A DNA stretch of 32,363 nt from Elusimicrobiota bacterium. GTDB taxonomy: Bacteria; Elusimicrobiota; Elusimicrobia; UBA1565; UBA9628. The notes beneath the pieces were generated by a model. The model was not told where the DNA came from, did not search any database, and saw only the letters and a list, made by a program, of their open reading frames with translations. Within the stretch, counting starts at the first letter, position 1. Every line of letters starts with the position of its first letter. This document shows positions 23,789 through 31,404 of the stretch, piece by piece. A program made the position numbers and the translations under genes. Location: contig DAIDHI010000045.1 in NCBI GenBank assembly GCA_027452025.1, positions 1 through 32,363 on the forward strand. The letters are read 5' to 3'.

Positions 23789-25242
23789 TAGGCCCCCTTC
23801 GAAAGCAGCATGGCCGGCACGGTCTTGAGGATGATCTCGAGGTCGAGGCCGAGCGACCAATGCTCGATGTAGAAAAGATCCAGGGAAAAACGCTGCTCGC
23901 TGTCGACGTCGGAGCGGCCGGAGACCTGCCACAGGCCGGTGATGCCGGGCAGGATGTTCATGCGCTTGCGCGCCACGGCGCCGAAGTCGCGCTCCAGGGC
24001 CTCGAGCTCTCCGGTGGTCACCGCCAGCGGCCGGGGGCCGACGACGCTCATGTCGCCGGTCAGGACGTTGATGAACTGCGGGAATTCGTCGAGGGAGAAG
24101 CGCCGCAGCCACTTGCCGACGCGCGTGACGCGCGGGTCGTTCTTGGCCTTGAAGAAGGCGCCCTTCTGGTCGTTGAGGGCGCGGACCTCGGCCAGGCGCT
24201 TCTCGGCGTCGACGACCATCGTGCGGAACTTGTAGGCCTCGAAGACCCGGCCGCGCAAGCCGTAGCGCTTCTGCTTGTAGAGGGCCGGGCCCTTGGAGTC
24301 GAGCCGGATGAGCGCGGCCAGCAGCAGCAGCGGCAGGCCGAGGACGGCGAAGACGCAGAGGCAGAAGACGACGTCGAAGGCGCGCTTCGAGAGGAAATTG
24401 AGGCGCGTGAGCTGGCTGTGCTCTAGGCGATAGGCGGGCAGCCCCAGGCTTTCGTCCATCTGCACCTCGCCCAGCCGCAGCTCCAGCAAATCGGGCACCA
24501 CCTTGAAGGCGACGCCGGCGTTGGCGCAGATCTCGGCGGCTTCCAAGACGTTGGCGTGGGCCGAGGAAGAGCGCAGGAGGATGAGCTCCAAATACGGCTT
24601 TTCGCCCAGGGCCGCGCCCAAGGCCCGCGGCTCGGGCAGCTGCCGCAGCTCGACGACCTCGGCGCCGGGGTGCCGGGCCTGGATGCGCTCCTTGACCACG
24701 CGCGCGACGGGCCCGGAGCCGACGACGAGGACGGGACGCGCGCTTTCCAAAGTCGAGAGCCGCGAGTCGAGCCAGCGCACGACGAGCTCGACGCCCGTGG
24801 CGAGCGCGGCGGCCAGCGGCAGCACGAGCACGAGGATCAGGCGGGAGTATTGCAGGCGGTCGTAGACGTAGGTGGCGGCGAGCGTCGCGCCCGTGGCCAG
24901 GACGCAGCCCTTGAGGATGGAGAGGAAGCGGTCGGCCAGCGATTGCCAGGGGCTGTCGTAGAGCTTGCAGGAATACCAAAAGACCGCCAGCCAGAGAGGC
25001 ACGATGGCGTAGAGCATGCGCACGTAGCCGCTCCACGGCAGCTCGCCCTTGGAGGGAAAGCGCGCGAGCAGGGGCCGCCAGTGGAAGCGCGCCAGGTGCG
25101 CGAGCCGGTAGGCGACGAGGACGGCGGCGGCGTCGAGGGCCAGGTGGACGCCCTCGCGGATGGCGTGGCGCAGCCACGGCGGCAGCCCGGCCGGGGCCTT
25201 GGGCTGAGCGCGGACGGGGACGGTCGTCGACGGAGAGGACAT
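23785..25242 (-). CDS. Polyprenyl-phosphate sugar-1-phosphate transferase (WbaP/WcaJ type)
   Basis: A 485-residue inner-membrane enzyme that would begin glycan synthesis by moving a sugar-1-phosphate from an NDP-sugar to undecaprenyl phosphate. The N-terminal half has about four hydrophobic segments (near 35-50, 75-95, 110-125 and 130-150), then a Rossmann-like CoA-binding region (VLVVGSGPVARVVKERI). The catalytic domain starts near residue 285 with KRAFDVVFCLCVFAVLGLP, a membrane segment, then GPALYKQKRYGLRGRVFEAYKFRTM, RVTRVGKWLRRFSLDEFPQ, VLTGDMSVVGPRPL and ILPGITGLWQVSGRSD. These are the standard PNPT motifs. The ATG at 25242 follows an extended -10 box by 7 bases. It is the first gene of the three-gene unit with the aminotransferase and GT4 genes and probably sets the reducing-end sugar. 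Confidence 0.93.
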   Translation of the reverse strand: MSSPSTTVPVRAQPKAPAGLPPWLRHAIREGVHLALDAAAVLVAYRLAHLARFHWRPLLARFPSKGELPWSGYVRMLYAIVPLWLAVFWYSCKLYDSPWQSLADRFLSILKGCVLATGATLAATYVYDRLQYSRLILVLVLPLAAALATGVELVVRWLDSRLSTLESARPVLVVGSGPVARVVKERIQARHPGAEVVELRQLPEPRALGAALGEKPYLELILLRSSSAHANVLEAAEICANAGVAFKVVPDLLELRLGEVQMDESLGLPAYRLEHSQLTRLNFLSKRAFDVVFCLCVFAVLGLPLLLLAALIRLDSKGPALYKQKRYGLRGRVFEAYKFRTMVVDAEKRLAEVRALNDQKGAFFKAKNDPRVTRVGKWLRRFSLDEFPQFINVLTGDMSVVGPRPLAVTTGELEALERDFGAVARKRMNILPGITGLWQVSGRSDVDSEQRFSLDLFYIEHWSLGLDLEIILKTVPAMLLSKGAY

Positions 25243-25249
25243 CGACGCG

Positions 25250-25258
25250 ATTATAACA
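25250..25258 (-). promoter_or_regulatory. Extended -10 promoter of the sugar-phosphate transferase gene
   Basis: TGTTATAAT on the minus strand joins a perfect TATAAT to an extended TG motif. The ATG at 25242 begins 8 bases after the -10 box, at the expected transcription start, and no Shine-Dalgarno sequence lies before it. The 46-base gap to the upstream gene holds no better start. A leaderless mRNA is likely. Confidence 0.65.
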
Positions 25259-25288
25259 TTTGTGCCGACGGGCGGTCCGGCCGGCGGC

Positions 25289-26395
25289 TCAGCGGGAGTA
25301 GAGCTTGGAGAGGCCTTCGATCATCTTGCGCCTGGAGAAATCCTCCGCGACGCGCCGGCGGCCGGCCTCTCCCATCTTGCGCCGCAGCGCCGGGTCGTCG
25401 ACGAGGCTCAAGCAGGACTCCAGCAGCTCCACCTCGTTTTTGGCCAGCAGCCCCGTCTCTCCGGGCGCGACGAGGCCGCGGTTGGCGGGGATGTCGGAGG
25501 CCACGACGGGCAGTCCCGCGGCCATGGCTTCCAGCACGGAGTTGGGGATGGCGTCCCAGGCCGAGTAATGGACGAAGACGTCGAGGCCGAGCAGCCGGCG
25601 GCGGGCCTCGGAGGCGGGCAGCCAGCCGCTGAGCTCGAACTTGGGGCCGAGGTTCATGTTCTCGAGGTCGCGCTCGAGGCGCGGGCGCAGCTCCCCGTCG
25701 CCGATCCAGACGCAGCGCAGGTCGTTGCGCGAGTCGGTCAGCCGCTGGGAGAGCTTGACGAAGGCGTCGGGGTTGCGCGCCGCGGTCAGGCGCCCGCAGG
25801 CGCCGACGACGATGCCGTCGTGGCGCGCGGGCGAGAGGGCCGCCGGGTCCTCGCCAAGATACGCGTCGCAGGCGAGCTCGACTCTTCCTTCGCCCGCGAT
25901 CTTTCGGGCCAGCTCCGCTTCGGCCGGCGACACGGCGATCACGCGGCCGATGCGCGAGACCGCCAACTCGATGGCGCGGTAGAGCGCGCGCGACGCGGCC
26001 GAGCGGTCGCGCTGGAGGAAGGCGTAGCCGTGGGGCGAGTAGAAGATCTTCGGCACGCCGGCCGCGTCCGCGGCCAGCCTGGCCAGCACGCCCGCCTTGG
26101 AGGAGTGCGCGTGCACGACGTCGGGGCGCTCGGCGCGGAAGATCTTGACGAGCTTGAAGAAGGCGCTGATGTCTCGCGCCGGGAAGATCTCCCGCGTCAT
26201 CTCCGGCACCCAGGCGGCGAAGCGCGCGCCGGAGGCTTGGCGGCGATAATCCTCGGGGTCGCCGAAGCGGCAGGAGTAGACCAGCCCGACGTCGAAACGC
26301 GCGGGGTCGAGGCCGTTGCAGATCGCGGCCACTTGGTTGCCCGTGCCGCCGGGCCCGCCGCACTCCAGGACTTCGAGGACCTTGATCCGGGACAT
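25289..26395 (-). CDS. Family 4 glycosyltransferase
   Basis: A 368-residue GT-B enzyme. The N-terminal domain has VLEVLECGGPGGTGNQVAAIC (GT4 glycine-rich loop), PDVVHAHSSKAGVLARLAA and IFYSPHGYAFL; the donor-side domain has VVGACGRLTAARNPDAFVKL, VWIGDGELRPRLE and SAWDAIPNSVLEAMAAGLPVVAS (E-equivalent motif with Asp-Ala-Ile-Pro instead of Glu-Gly-Leu-Pro). Replacement of the first Glu of the EX7E motif by Asp is unusual but occurs. It probably extends the same lipid-linked glycan as its neighbours. I chose the ATG at 26395 because it begins the first beta strand; it overlaps a TGA of the remnant reading upstream (TGATG). It is the last gene of the transcription unit that starts beyond the right edge of the window. 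Confidence 0.88.
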   Translation of the reverse strand: MSRIKVLEVLECGGPGGTGNQVAAICNGLDPARFDVGLVYSCRFGDPEDYRRQASGARFAAWVPEMTREIFPARDISAFFKLVKIFRAERPDVVHAHSSKAGVLARLAADAAGVPKIFYSPHGYAFLQRDRSAASRALYRAIELAVSRIGRVIAVSPAEAELARKIAGEGRVELACDAYLGEDPAALSPARHDGIVVGACGRLTAARNPDAFVKLSQRLTDSRNDLRCVWIGDGELRPRLERDLENMNLGPKFELSGWLPASEARRRLLGLDVFVHYSAWDAIPNSVLEAMAAGLPVVASDIPANRGLVAPGETGLLAKNEVELLESCLSLVDDPALRRKMGEAGRRRVAEDFSRRKMIEGLSKLYSR

Positions 26396-26505
26396 CAGGC
26401 GCGCAGGTAGATGCCCCGCCGATGGCCGGCCTTGAGGACGAGCACGACCAGCCGGCCGTCCTGGATGCCGCAAGCGGGCGGGCCGCGGCGGTCAGTCGGC
26501 GACAC
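26395..26505 (-). pseudogene. Remnant of a RelE-type toxin, C-terminal end
   Basis: The 96-base gap between the GT2 and GT4 genes contains an open reading from GTG (26505) to TGA (26397-26395), 36 residues. Its last 24 residues include DGRLVVLVLKAGHRRGIY, which matches the conserved C-terminal strand and tail of RelE/ParE toxins (usually YEIDDGRLVVLVLRVGHRREVY). Only this end is present; the upstream part is GT2 coding sequence, so the toxin fold is missing and no antitoxin is nearby. The reading overlaps the GT2 stop by 14 bases and the GT4 start by one base (TGATG). It could be translated as a short peptide that couples the two genes, but it is best read as the residue of a lost toxin-antitoxin locus. 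The match is from memory of the family pattern. Confidence 0.6.
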
Positions 26506-27184
26506 GGAACCTCAGCAGGCACCACAGGTAGGAGAAGCCGTCGCGCCAGGTGATCTTCTTGCCCTCGGCGTAGGTGCGTCCGCTGTAGGAGATCGGAACC
26601 TCGTAGATGCGCAGGCGGCGCTTGCAGACCTTGGCCGTGATCTCGGCCTCCATGCCGAAGCCGCGGCTCTCGAGCGTCATGGCCTTGAAGTGCGGCGCCA
26701 GGAAAGCCTTGTAGCAGGTGCCCATGTCGCTCAAGTTGATGTCGTAGAGGACGTTGGCCATCATCGTGAAGAGGCGGTTGGCGAAGTAGTGCCAAAACAG
26801 GAGCACGCGGTGCGGCCCGCCGAGGAAGCGCGAGCCGTAGACGACGTCGGCCCGCCCGTCGAGCAGCGGCGCGAGCATCGCCGGGTAATCGGCCGGGTCG
26901 TATTCGAGGTCGGCGTCCTGGACGATGACGAAGTCGCCGGTGGCGGCGGCCAGCGCCGTGCGCACGGCGGCCGTCTTGCCGAGGTTCCGCTCGTGCAGGA
27001 GCACGAGCACGCCGTCCTTGCCGTTCAAGGCGCGCAGGAGCTCGCGGGTGCCGTCGGTCGAGCCGTCGTCGACGACGACGAGCTCCTTTTCGAGGGAAAG
27101 CGGCACGGCCTGCACGCGCCGCAAAAGCTCCAAGGCGGTGGCCTTTTCGTTGTAGACCGGGATCAGGATGCTCAGCTTTGGCAT
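26492..27184 (-). CDS. Family 2 glycosyltransferase, DPM1/DPG-synthase-like
   Basis: A 230-residue GT-A enzyme resembling polyprenyl-phosphate glycosyltransferases that make the lipid-linked sugar donors used by GT-C enzymes. Motifs: LSILIPVYNEKAT, ELVVVDDGSTDGT, HERNLGKTAAVRTALAAATGD, QDADLEYDP (metal-binding DxD) and VYGSRFLGG, then MGTCYKAF and RGFGMEAEITAKV, and YSGRTYAEGKKITWRDG at the end. There is no C-terminal membrane domain. Its start overlaps the GT-C-like gene by 13 bases; AAGGAG lies 4 bases before the ATG, and inside the upstream gene TTGCAG-18-TATAAC (27225-27196) looks like a weak internal promoter. A polyprenyl-phosphate donor enzyme beside a GT-C membrane protein is a typical functional pair. 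It differs from the similar gene at 337-1032, which has a shorter C-terminal part. Confidence 0.9.
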   Translation of the reverse strand: MPKLSILIPVYNEKATALELLRRVQAVPLSLEKELVVVDDGSTDGTRELLRALNGKDGVLVLLHERNLGKTAAVRTALAAATGDFVIVQDADLEYDPADYPAMLAPLLDGRADVVYGSRFLGGPHRVLLFWHYFANRLFTMMANVLYDINLSDMGTCYKAFLAPHFKAMTLESRGFGMEAEITAKVCKRRLRIYEVPISYSGRTYAEGKKITWRDGFSYLWCLLRFRVAD

Positions 27185-28653
27185 CGGGCTCCTTCGTTAT
27201 ATGGACTTTTCGACGTCCCCTGCAATATCATGCGGGCCGCCAGGAGCTGCCACAGCCCCAGCGCCGCCAAGACGGCCGGCCAGCGCGCCTGCGGCGGCCA
27301 GGCGTGCAGCGGGCCGGCTTGGGCGGCGAGATTGAGGATCGGATGGAGCCGGACGTCCCAAAGCTGGGAGGCGGCGGGGGCCAAGTCGAAGGAGCCCGGC
27401 CAGCGCAAATAGGCGCCGAGCGCGTGGGTCACGATCGAGAAGGCCGCGGCCTCGGACCACGCGAGCGCCGCCGCGCCCGAGGAAAGCTCGGGCTCGAGCT
27501 CGACGCAGGCGAAAAGCAGGGCGAGCGCTGGAGCCGAGAGATAGCGCTCGCCGAAGGTCATGCCGGCGAGCCAATTGCGGTAGCAGGCCAGGAAGGCGAT
27601 GTTGGCGAGCGCGCCGGCGGCCAGCCACGGGGCGAGCGTCTTCGGCCGCCGGAACGCGGCCCAGGCGCCGAAGAGGGCGGCGGGACAAAACCACAGCAGC
27701 CCGCGCGTCGGGCTGGCCAGCATGGCCCAGAACGCCGAGGCGCTGAAGACGCCGAGCATCGGGCCTTGCGCGCCCCAATCGGGCGGGACGAGGCGGCCGG
27801 TGTAATGGAGCCAGTAGGCCGCCAGTTGCGCGGCCCAGGGCAGGCCTCCCAGGACGATCGGGCCTATCGAGCCGGGGCGCCGCAGCGCCGAGAAGCCGGC
27901 GATGGCGGCGGCCAGAAAGACGCTGTCCGGCCGCGTCGCGACGGCCAGGCCCAGGCCGAAGCCGCAGAGCAAAGCGTCTCGGCCGCGCTCGCCGCAGGCG
28001 CCGTAAAGCGCGGCGGCCAGGCCGAGCGCGACGGGGCCGTGCAGCCACAGCCCCTGGCTGCTGACGCTGAAGGCCCAGGTGCCGAAGGCGTAGACGGCGG
28101 TGACGGCCAGCGCGTGTCGTCGCCCGCAGCGGCGAAGGGCCGCGGCGCAAAAGAGCGCGGCGGAAGCGGCGGTGATCGTCGAGCCGCTGAGCTTGGCGAG
28201 GTTGTGGAGGAAAAGGATGCTCACCGGCGCTCGGGCCAGGACCGTGACGAGATAGAACGGCACGGCGACGATCCCGCCCGCCACGGGATAAAAGGACAGC
28301 CGGCGCGCGCCGAAGGGCAGGGTGAACTGCAGCCCGTCGGGTCCGCTGAGGAAAGGCTTCATCACCGAGTCGACGGCGAGCGTGCCGTGCTTGAGGATGG
28401 CGAAGGGCAGCAGGGCGGTGACGATGTCGTCTCCGCCGCGCCAGTGGAAGGTGGAGAGGTAGAGCGTCAGCGAAAGCCAGAAGACGAAGGCGGCGGGCCG
28501 CCGGGAAGGGCCGCCTTGCAGCGCCAGCGCGCAGGCCGAGAAGGCGAAGGCCGCCGTCCAGGCCTGTCCGGCGCCGCAGGCCAGCGCCCAAAGCAGCCAC
28601 GCTCCGGAAACGGCCGAGGCCCGACGCCAGATTACACGTTTCCGAGCGTCCAT
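27172..28653 (-). CDS. Multi-spanning membrane protein, probable GT-C glycosyltransferase
   Basis: A 493-residue inner-membrane protein with roughly ten to twelve hydrophobic helices. Helpful landmarks are LSTFHWRGGDDIVTALLPFAILKHG in the first loop region, FYPVAGGIVAVPFYLVTVL, YAFGTWAFSVSSQGLWLHGP, LAVATRPDSVFLAAAI, LLASPTRGLLWFCPAALFG-like (SPTRGLLWFCPA) and YRNWLAGMTFGERYLSAPA. The acidic first periplasmic loop and the SPTRGLL/FGERYL pair recall bacterial GT-C enzymes that use polyprenyl-phosphate sugars, so I call it a probable glycosyltransferase and not a flippase. The acceptor is unknown. The ATG at 28653 overlaps the end of the ligase-like gene by 22 bases, and the stop overlaps the GT2 gene at 27184 by 13 bases. 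A polyprenyl-phosphate sugar from that GT2 enzyme would be a logical donor. Confidence 0.75.
   Translation of the reverse strand: MDARKRVIWRRASAVSGAWLLWALACGAGQAWTAAFAFSACALALQGGPSRRPAAFVFWLSLTLYLSTFHWRGGDDIVTALLPFAILKHGTLAVDSVMKPFLSGPDGLQFTLPFGARRLSFYPVAGGIVAVPFYLVTVLARAPVSILFLHNLAKLSGSTITAASAALFCAAALRRCGRRHALAVTAVYAFGTWAFSVSSQGLWLHGPVALGLAAALYGACGERGRDALLCGFGLGLAVATRPDSVFLAAAIAGFSALRRPGSIGPIVLGGLPWAAQLAAYWLHYTGRLVPPDWGAQGPMLGVFSASAFWAMLASPTRGLLWFCPAALFGAWAAFRRPKTLAPWLAAGALANIAFLACYRNWLAGMTFGERYLSAPALALLFACVELEPELSSGAAALAWSEAAAFSIVTHALGAYLRWPGSFDLAPAASQLWDVRLHPILNLAAQAGPLHAWPPQARWPAVLAALGLWQLLAARMILQGTSKSPYNEGARCQS
27189..27194 (-). promoter_or_regulatory. Shine-Dalgarno sequence of the GT2 gene at 27184
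   Basis: AAGGAG with a 4-base gap to the ATG. It lies within the coding end of the upstream gene and decides the start. It contrasts with the SD-less starts at 3363, 9392 and 25242. Confidence 0.6.
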
Positions 28654-29729
28654 ATGAAGAGGAACAGCGCCGCCGCCTGCTCGACTTGCAGGGCGACCTC
28701 GGTGAGGTTCATCACGAGGAACGCCGCGACGGCCGAGAAGGCCCACAGCGTCCAAGCGTTCGGCGCGCGCCGCGCGCGCCGCCAGGCGCCGCCCAAAAGC
28801 GCTCCCAAAAACGCGGCCAGCGCGGCCAGCCCGAGGCCGCCGCGCTCGGCGGCCTGGTGCAGATAAAGATCGTGCGCCGAGCCCCAGTCGAACTCGCCCT
28901 CCAAGACGCCGGTATGGTATTGGGGGAAAAGCGCGCGGTAGCGGCCCGGGCCCGCGCCCAGCCACGGGTGGTCCTTGAACATCCGCCAGGCGACGTCCCA
29001 CAGCGCCCCGCGCGACTCGAGCAGGGGAACGCTGCCGTGGCGCCGCAGCAGGAAGGCGCCGGCTCCGGCGGCGGCGAACAAGACGAGCCAGCGCCACAAG
29101 CGGCGGTCGAGCAGCCCCGCGGCCAGCAGCCCGGCCGCCACGCCCACGGCCGCCGCGCGCGTGCCGCTCAAGGCGAGCGCGCAGGCGCAGAGGGCGGCGA
29201 GGGCCAGCGCGGCGCCGCGCCGCCGGCCGTCTTCCCGGCCCGCGAAGCACAGGGCGCCCAGCACGGCGAAGGCCATGATCTCCCCGAAGGTCACGGGGTG
29301 CACGAAGGCGTGCGCGCGGGGCAGCCCGCCCGCGACCTTTTGCCAAACCCCGACGCCGGCGACGAAGGCGAAGCCGGCGCCCAGCGACAGCGCGACGCGA
29401 CGGCTGGGCCGCACGGCGAGCAAAAACAGCCCCAGCGCCCAGAGCTTGTGGGCGTCCTTGAGAACGGCGCGCAGGCTCTCGGCCGGCGCGGGGCAGGCGG
29501 CGGCGCTGAGCGCCGCGGCCGCGACGTAGGCCAGCAGGGCGTAGAAGGCCGGGCGCTTGAGCCGGCTCGGGTCAGGCCGCGACAGCAGCGCCGCGGCGGT
29601 GAGCAGGCCGAGGGCGATGTTGGTCGCCGCGATCGAGACCGGCAGGGCCAGGGCGAGCAGCGCCGCCGCCGCGCCGGCGGCGTCGAAGCCCGGTCTCGAG
29701 CTCGGCGTGTCTAGCGTTTGCGCGCGCAT
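28632..29729 (-). CDS. O-antigen ligase/polymerase (WaaL/Wzy)-like membrane protein
   Basis: A 365-residue inner-membrane protein with about ten hydrophobic segments. It carries the Wzy_C signature: a short loop before the large periplasmic region with WRMFKDHPWLGAGPGRYRALFPQYH, followed by SAHDLYLHQAAERGGLGL, which resembles the AHNxyLxxxxExGxxG motif. Such proteins transfer a finished polysaccharide from undecaprenyl diphosphate to lipid A core (WaaL), or link repeat units (Wzy), or glycosylate proteins (PglL). The sequence alone does not decide among these. The start at ATG 29729 lies inside the end of the methyltransferase gene (19-base overlap), and the stop lies 22 bases inside the GT-C-like gene, so the four genes from 26492 to 30619 should be co-translated in one operon. 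Confidence 0.85.
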   Translation of the reverse strand: MRAQTLDTPSSRPGFDAAGAAAALLALALPVSIAATNIALGLLTAAALLSRPDPSRLKRPAFYALLAYVAAAALSAAACPAPAESLRAVLKDAHKLWALGLFLLAVRPSRRVALSLGAGFAFVAGVGVWQKVAGGLPRAHAFVHPVTFGEIMAFAVLGALCFAGREDGRRRGAALALAALCACALALSGTRAAAVGVAAGLLAAGLLDRRLWRWLVLFAAAGAGAFLLRRHGSVPLLESRGALWDVAWRMFKDHPWLGAGPGRYRALFPQYHTGVLEGEFDWGSAHDLYLHQAAERGGLGLAALAAFLGALLGGAWRRARRAPNAWTLWAFSAVAAFLVMNLTEVALQVEQAAALFLFIWTLGNV

Positions 29730-30619
29730 ACTTCCATCGAATCCCGCGTGTTGAGATACAGGAACTTGTCTTCCATGCCCAGGAGCCTGACGGCGCCGGC
29801 GACGGGCGCCCGCATGAGCCAAGGATAGCTCGCCAAGCGGCTGAGCCAGTAGCGGTAGGAGAAAATCCGGCCGTAGGACTTGACCAGGACGACGTCGAAG
29901 CCCGCGCCGCCCAGCATTTTGCTCATCGTCTCGACGGAGAAATAGTAGAGATGCGCCGGCCGCAGGCCCCACCATTTGCCGCGCAGGATCCTGGCCGAAA
30001 AGCTGGCGATGTCGGGCGTGACCAGATAAAGCAATCCGCCGGGCTTGAGGAGGCCGCGGGCGTCTCTGAGCGCGCCCGCCGGGTCGGCGAAGTGCTCGAT
30101 GACGTCGATCATCGTGACGACCTCGAAGGTCTCCTGCGGGAAGGAATCGGCCGCGAGCGCCCCTTCGCGCACGTCCAGGCGCAGCCGCTCCTTGGCGTAG
30201 GCGGCCGCCCAATGCGAGGGCTCCAGGCCCTGGACGTCGAAGTCGAGCCGCGCGGCGTTGAGGAAATAGCCCGTGGAGCAGCCGACGTCGAGCAGGGCGC
30301 CTTCCTTGACGAAGCGCTTGATGGTGGACAGCGAGAGGTGCCCGTTGATGCTGCGGCTGGAATCCTCCTCGGCGTAGTCCGGGTCGACGGTCTTCTCGTA
30401 GCCTTGCAGGACCTGGGCCGCCCTCGGCCGCGGGTTGGTGTAGGCCAGGGCGCAGCGGCGGCAGCGCACGACGCGCCCGTAGCGGTCGAAGCGGTCGGTG
30501 GAGGCCGCGAAGTCGGCCGGTTCCCGCTCGCCGCCGGGCCAGGGCGAGTGGTGCAGGACGGAGAAGTCGTCCTCGCCGCAGAGGTTGCAGCGGACGGCCT
30601 CGAGGGGCGGCGCGCTCAC
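29711..30619 (-). CDS. SAM-dependent methyltransferase with N-terminal zinc-binding motif
   Basis: A 302-residue cytoplasmic protein. The N-terminus has CNLCG and CRRCALAYTNPRP, a four-cysteine cluster typical of the zinc-binding module of sugar C-methyltransferases and of related methyltransferases. The central domain is class I: LLDVGCSTGYFLNAARLDF (motif I near residue 102), VQGLEPSHWAAAYAKE, FEVVTMIDVIEHFADP and LKPGGLLYLVTPD. The C-terminal part (LRGKWWGLRPAHLYYFS) is common in the methyltransferase-type-11 group beside polysaccharide genes. A role in methylating a sugar or glycan end is plausible but not proven. The GTG start overlaps the TGA of the GT2 gene at 30616 by four bases (GTGA). 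The frame stays open upstream, but that reading overlaps the GT2 gene and shows no methyltransferase motif. Confidence 0.88.
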   Translation of the reverse strand: MSAPPLEAVRCNLCGEDDFSVLHHSPWPGGEREPADFAASTDRFDRYGRVVRCRRCALAYTNPRPRAAQVLQGYEKTVDPDYAEEDSSRSINGHLSLSTIKRFVKEGALLDVGCSTGYFLNAARLDFDVQGLEPSHWAAAYAKERLRLDVREGALAADSFPQETFEVVTMIDVIEHFADPAGALRDARGLLKPGGLLYLVTPDIASFSARILRGKWWGLRPAHLYYFSVETMSKMLGGAGFDVVLVKSYGRIFSYRYWLSRLASYPWLMRAPVAGAVRLLGMEDKFLYLNTRDSMEVCARKR

Positions 30620-31398
30620 GCGAGGAGCCTCTTTTTCGCCCAGAGCGTCAGCCGCAGCGGCAAGAGCGCCGTGGCGGCGGGCGCGAGCAGACAGAGAAAA
30701 TCCTTCTTCGGGTAGCCGTAGCGCCGAAGCGCGCGCCAGCGCACGCGCAGCTTGCCGCGCTCGTCGCGCGCGCGGTAGCGCGGATCCTCGTTGTAGCGGT
30801 AGCGCACGAGGAACTCCGGCACGTTGGCGCCCGAGCCGCGGGCCAGCAGCCGCAGGTAAAGGTCGTAGTCCTCTGAAAAATGGAGCGACTCGTCGTAGCC
30901 GCCGGCTTCTTGCAGCGCGGCGCGGCGCGCGAGGATGCTGCAATGGATGAACGGGTTGATCCACAGCACGCTGCCTTTGACGGCCTCGGGCGTCACGGGC
31001 TGGCGCCATTCGAGCGCGCGGCCGCCTTTCTCGATCAAGCCCCAGGAGCCGCAAAGCGAAAGCCCCGGCCGCGCGTCCATGAACTCGACTTGCCGGCTCA
31101 GGCGCTCGGGCCGCCAGGCGTCGTCGGCGTCGATGACGGCGACATACTCGCCCCGCGCGGCCGCGATGCCGGCGTTGCGCGCCGCGGAACGCCCCCGGTT
31201 TCGCGGCAGCGTCACGACGCGCGCGCGCGCGTCGCCGCGCGCCAGGGCCTCGAGGACCCGCGCCGTGCCGTCGGTGGAGCCGTCGTCGACGAGGAGCAGC
31301 TCGAAGTCCTCGAAGGTCTGAGCCAGGACCGTCCGGGCGGCGTCGTCGACGGTGGCGGCGCCGTTGTAGACGGCCAGCACGACGCTGACGCGCGGCAT
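30616..31398 (-). CDS. Family 2 glycosyltransferase (WcaA/rhamnosyl-type)
   Basis: A 260-residue GT-A enzyme of the classic type: SVVLAVYNGAATVDDAARTVL, FELLLVDDGSTDGT, LPRNRGRSAARNAGIAAARG and VAVIDADDAWRPERLSRQ (DxD motif), with INPFIHCSILARRAALQEAGG and FSEDYDLYLRLLARG carrying the catalytic-base ED pair. The C-terminal hydrophobic, basic tail (LLAPAATALLPLRLTLWAKKR) could hold it to the membrane. It would add one sugar residue to the lipid-linked glycan in the cytoplasm. The ATG at 31398 follows the oxidoreductase stop by 6 bases. A (CG)7 tract at 31218-31231 lies in its coding region (residues about 56-60). The acceptor and donor sugars are unknown. Confidence 0.9.
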   Translation of the reverse strand: MPRVSVVLAVYNGAATVDDAARTVLAQTFEDFELLLVDDGSTDGTARVLEALARGDARARVVTLPRNRGRSAARNAGIAAARGEYVAVIDADDAWRPERLSRQVEFMDARPGLSLCGSWGLIEKGGRALEWRQPVTPEAVKGSVLWINPFIHCSILARRAALQEAGGYDESLHFSEDYDLYLRLLARGSGANVPEFLVRYRYNEDPRYRARDERGKLRVRWRALRRYGYPKKDFLCLLAPAATALLPLRLTLWAKKRLLA

Positions 31399-31404
31399 CG
31401 CCCC

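Noticed and set aside
27178-28866. A 562-codon plus-strand frame opposite the GT-C-like gene.
   Set aside because: It lacks hydrophobic segments or motifs, while the minus frame gives a coherent multi-TM protein.
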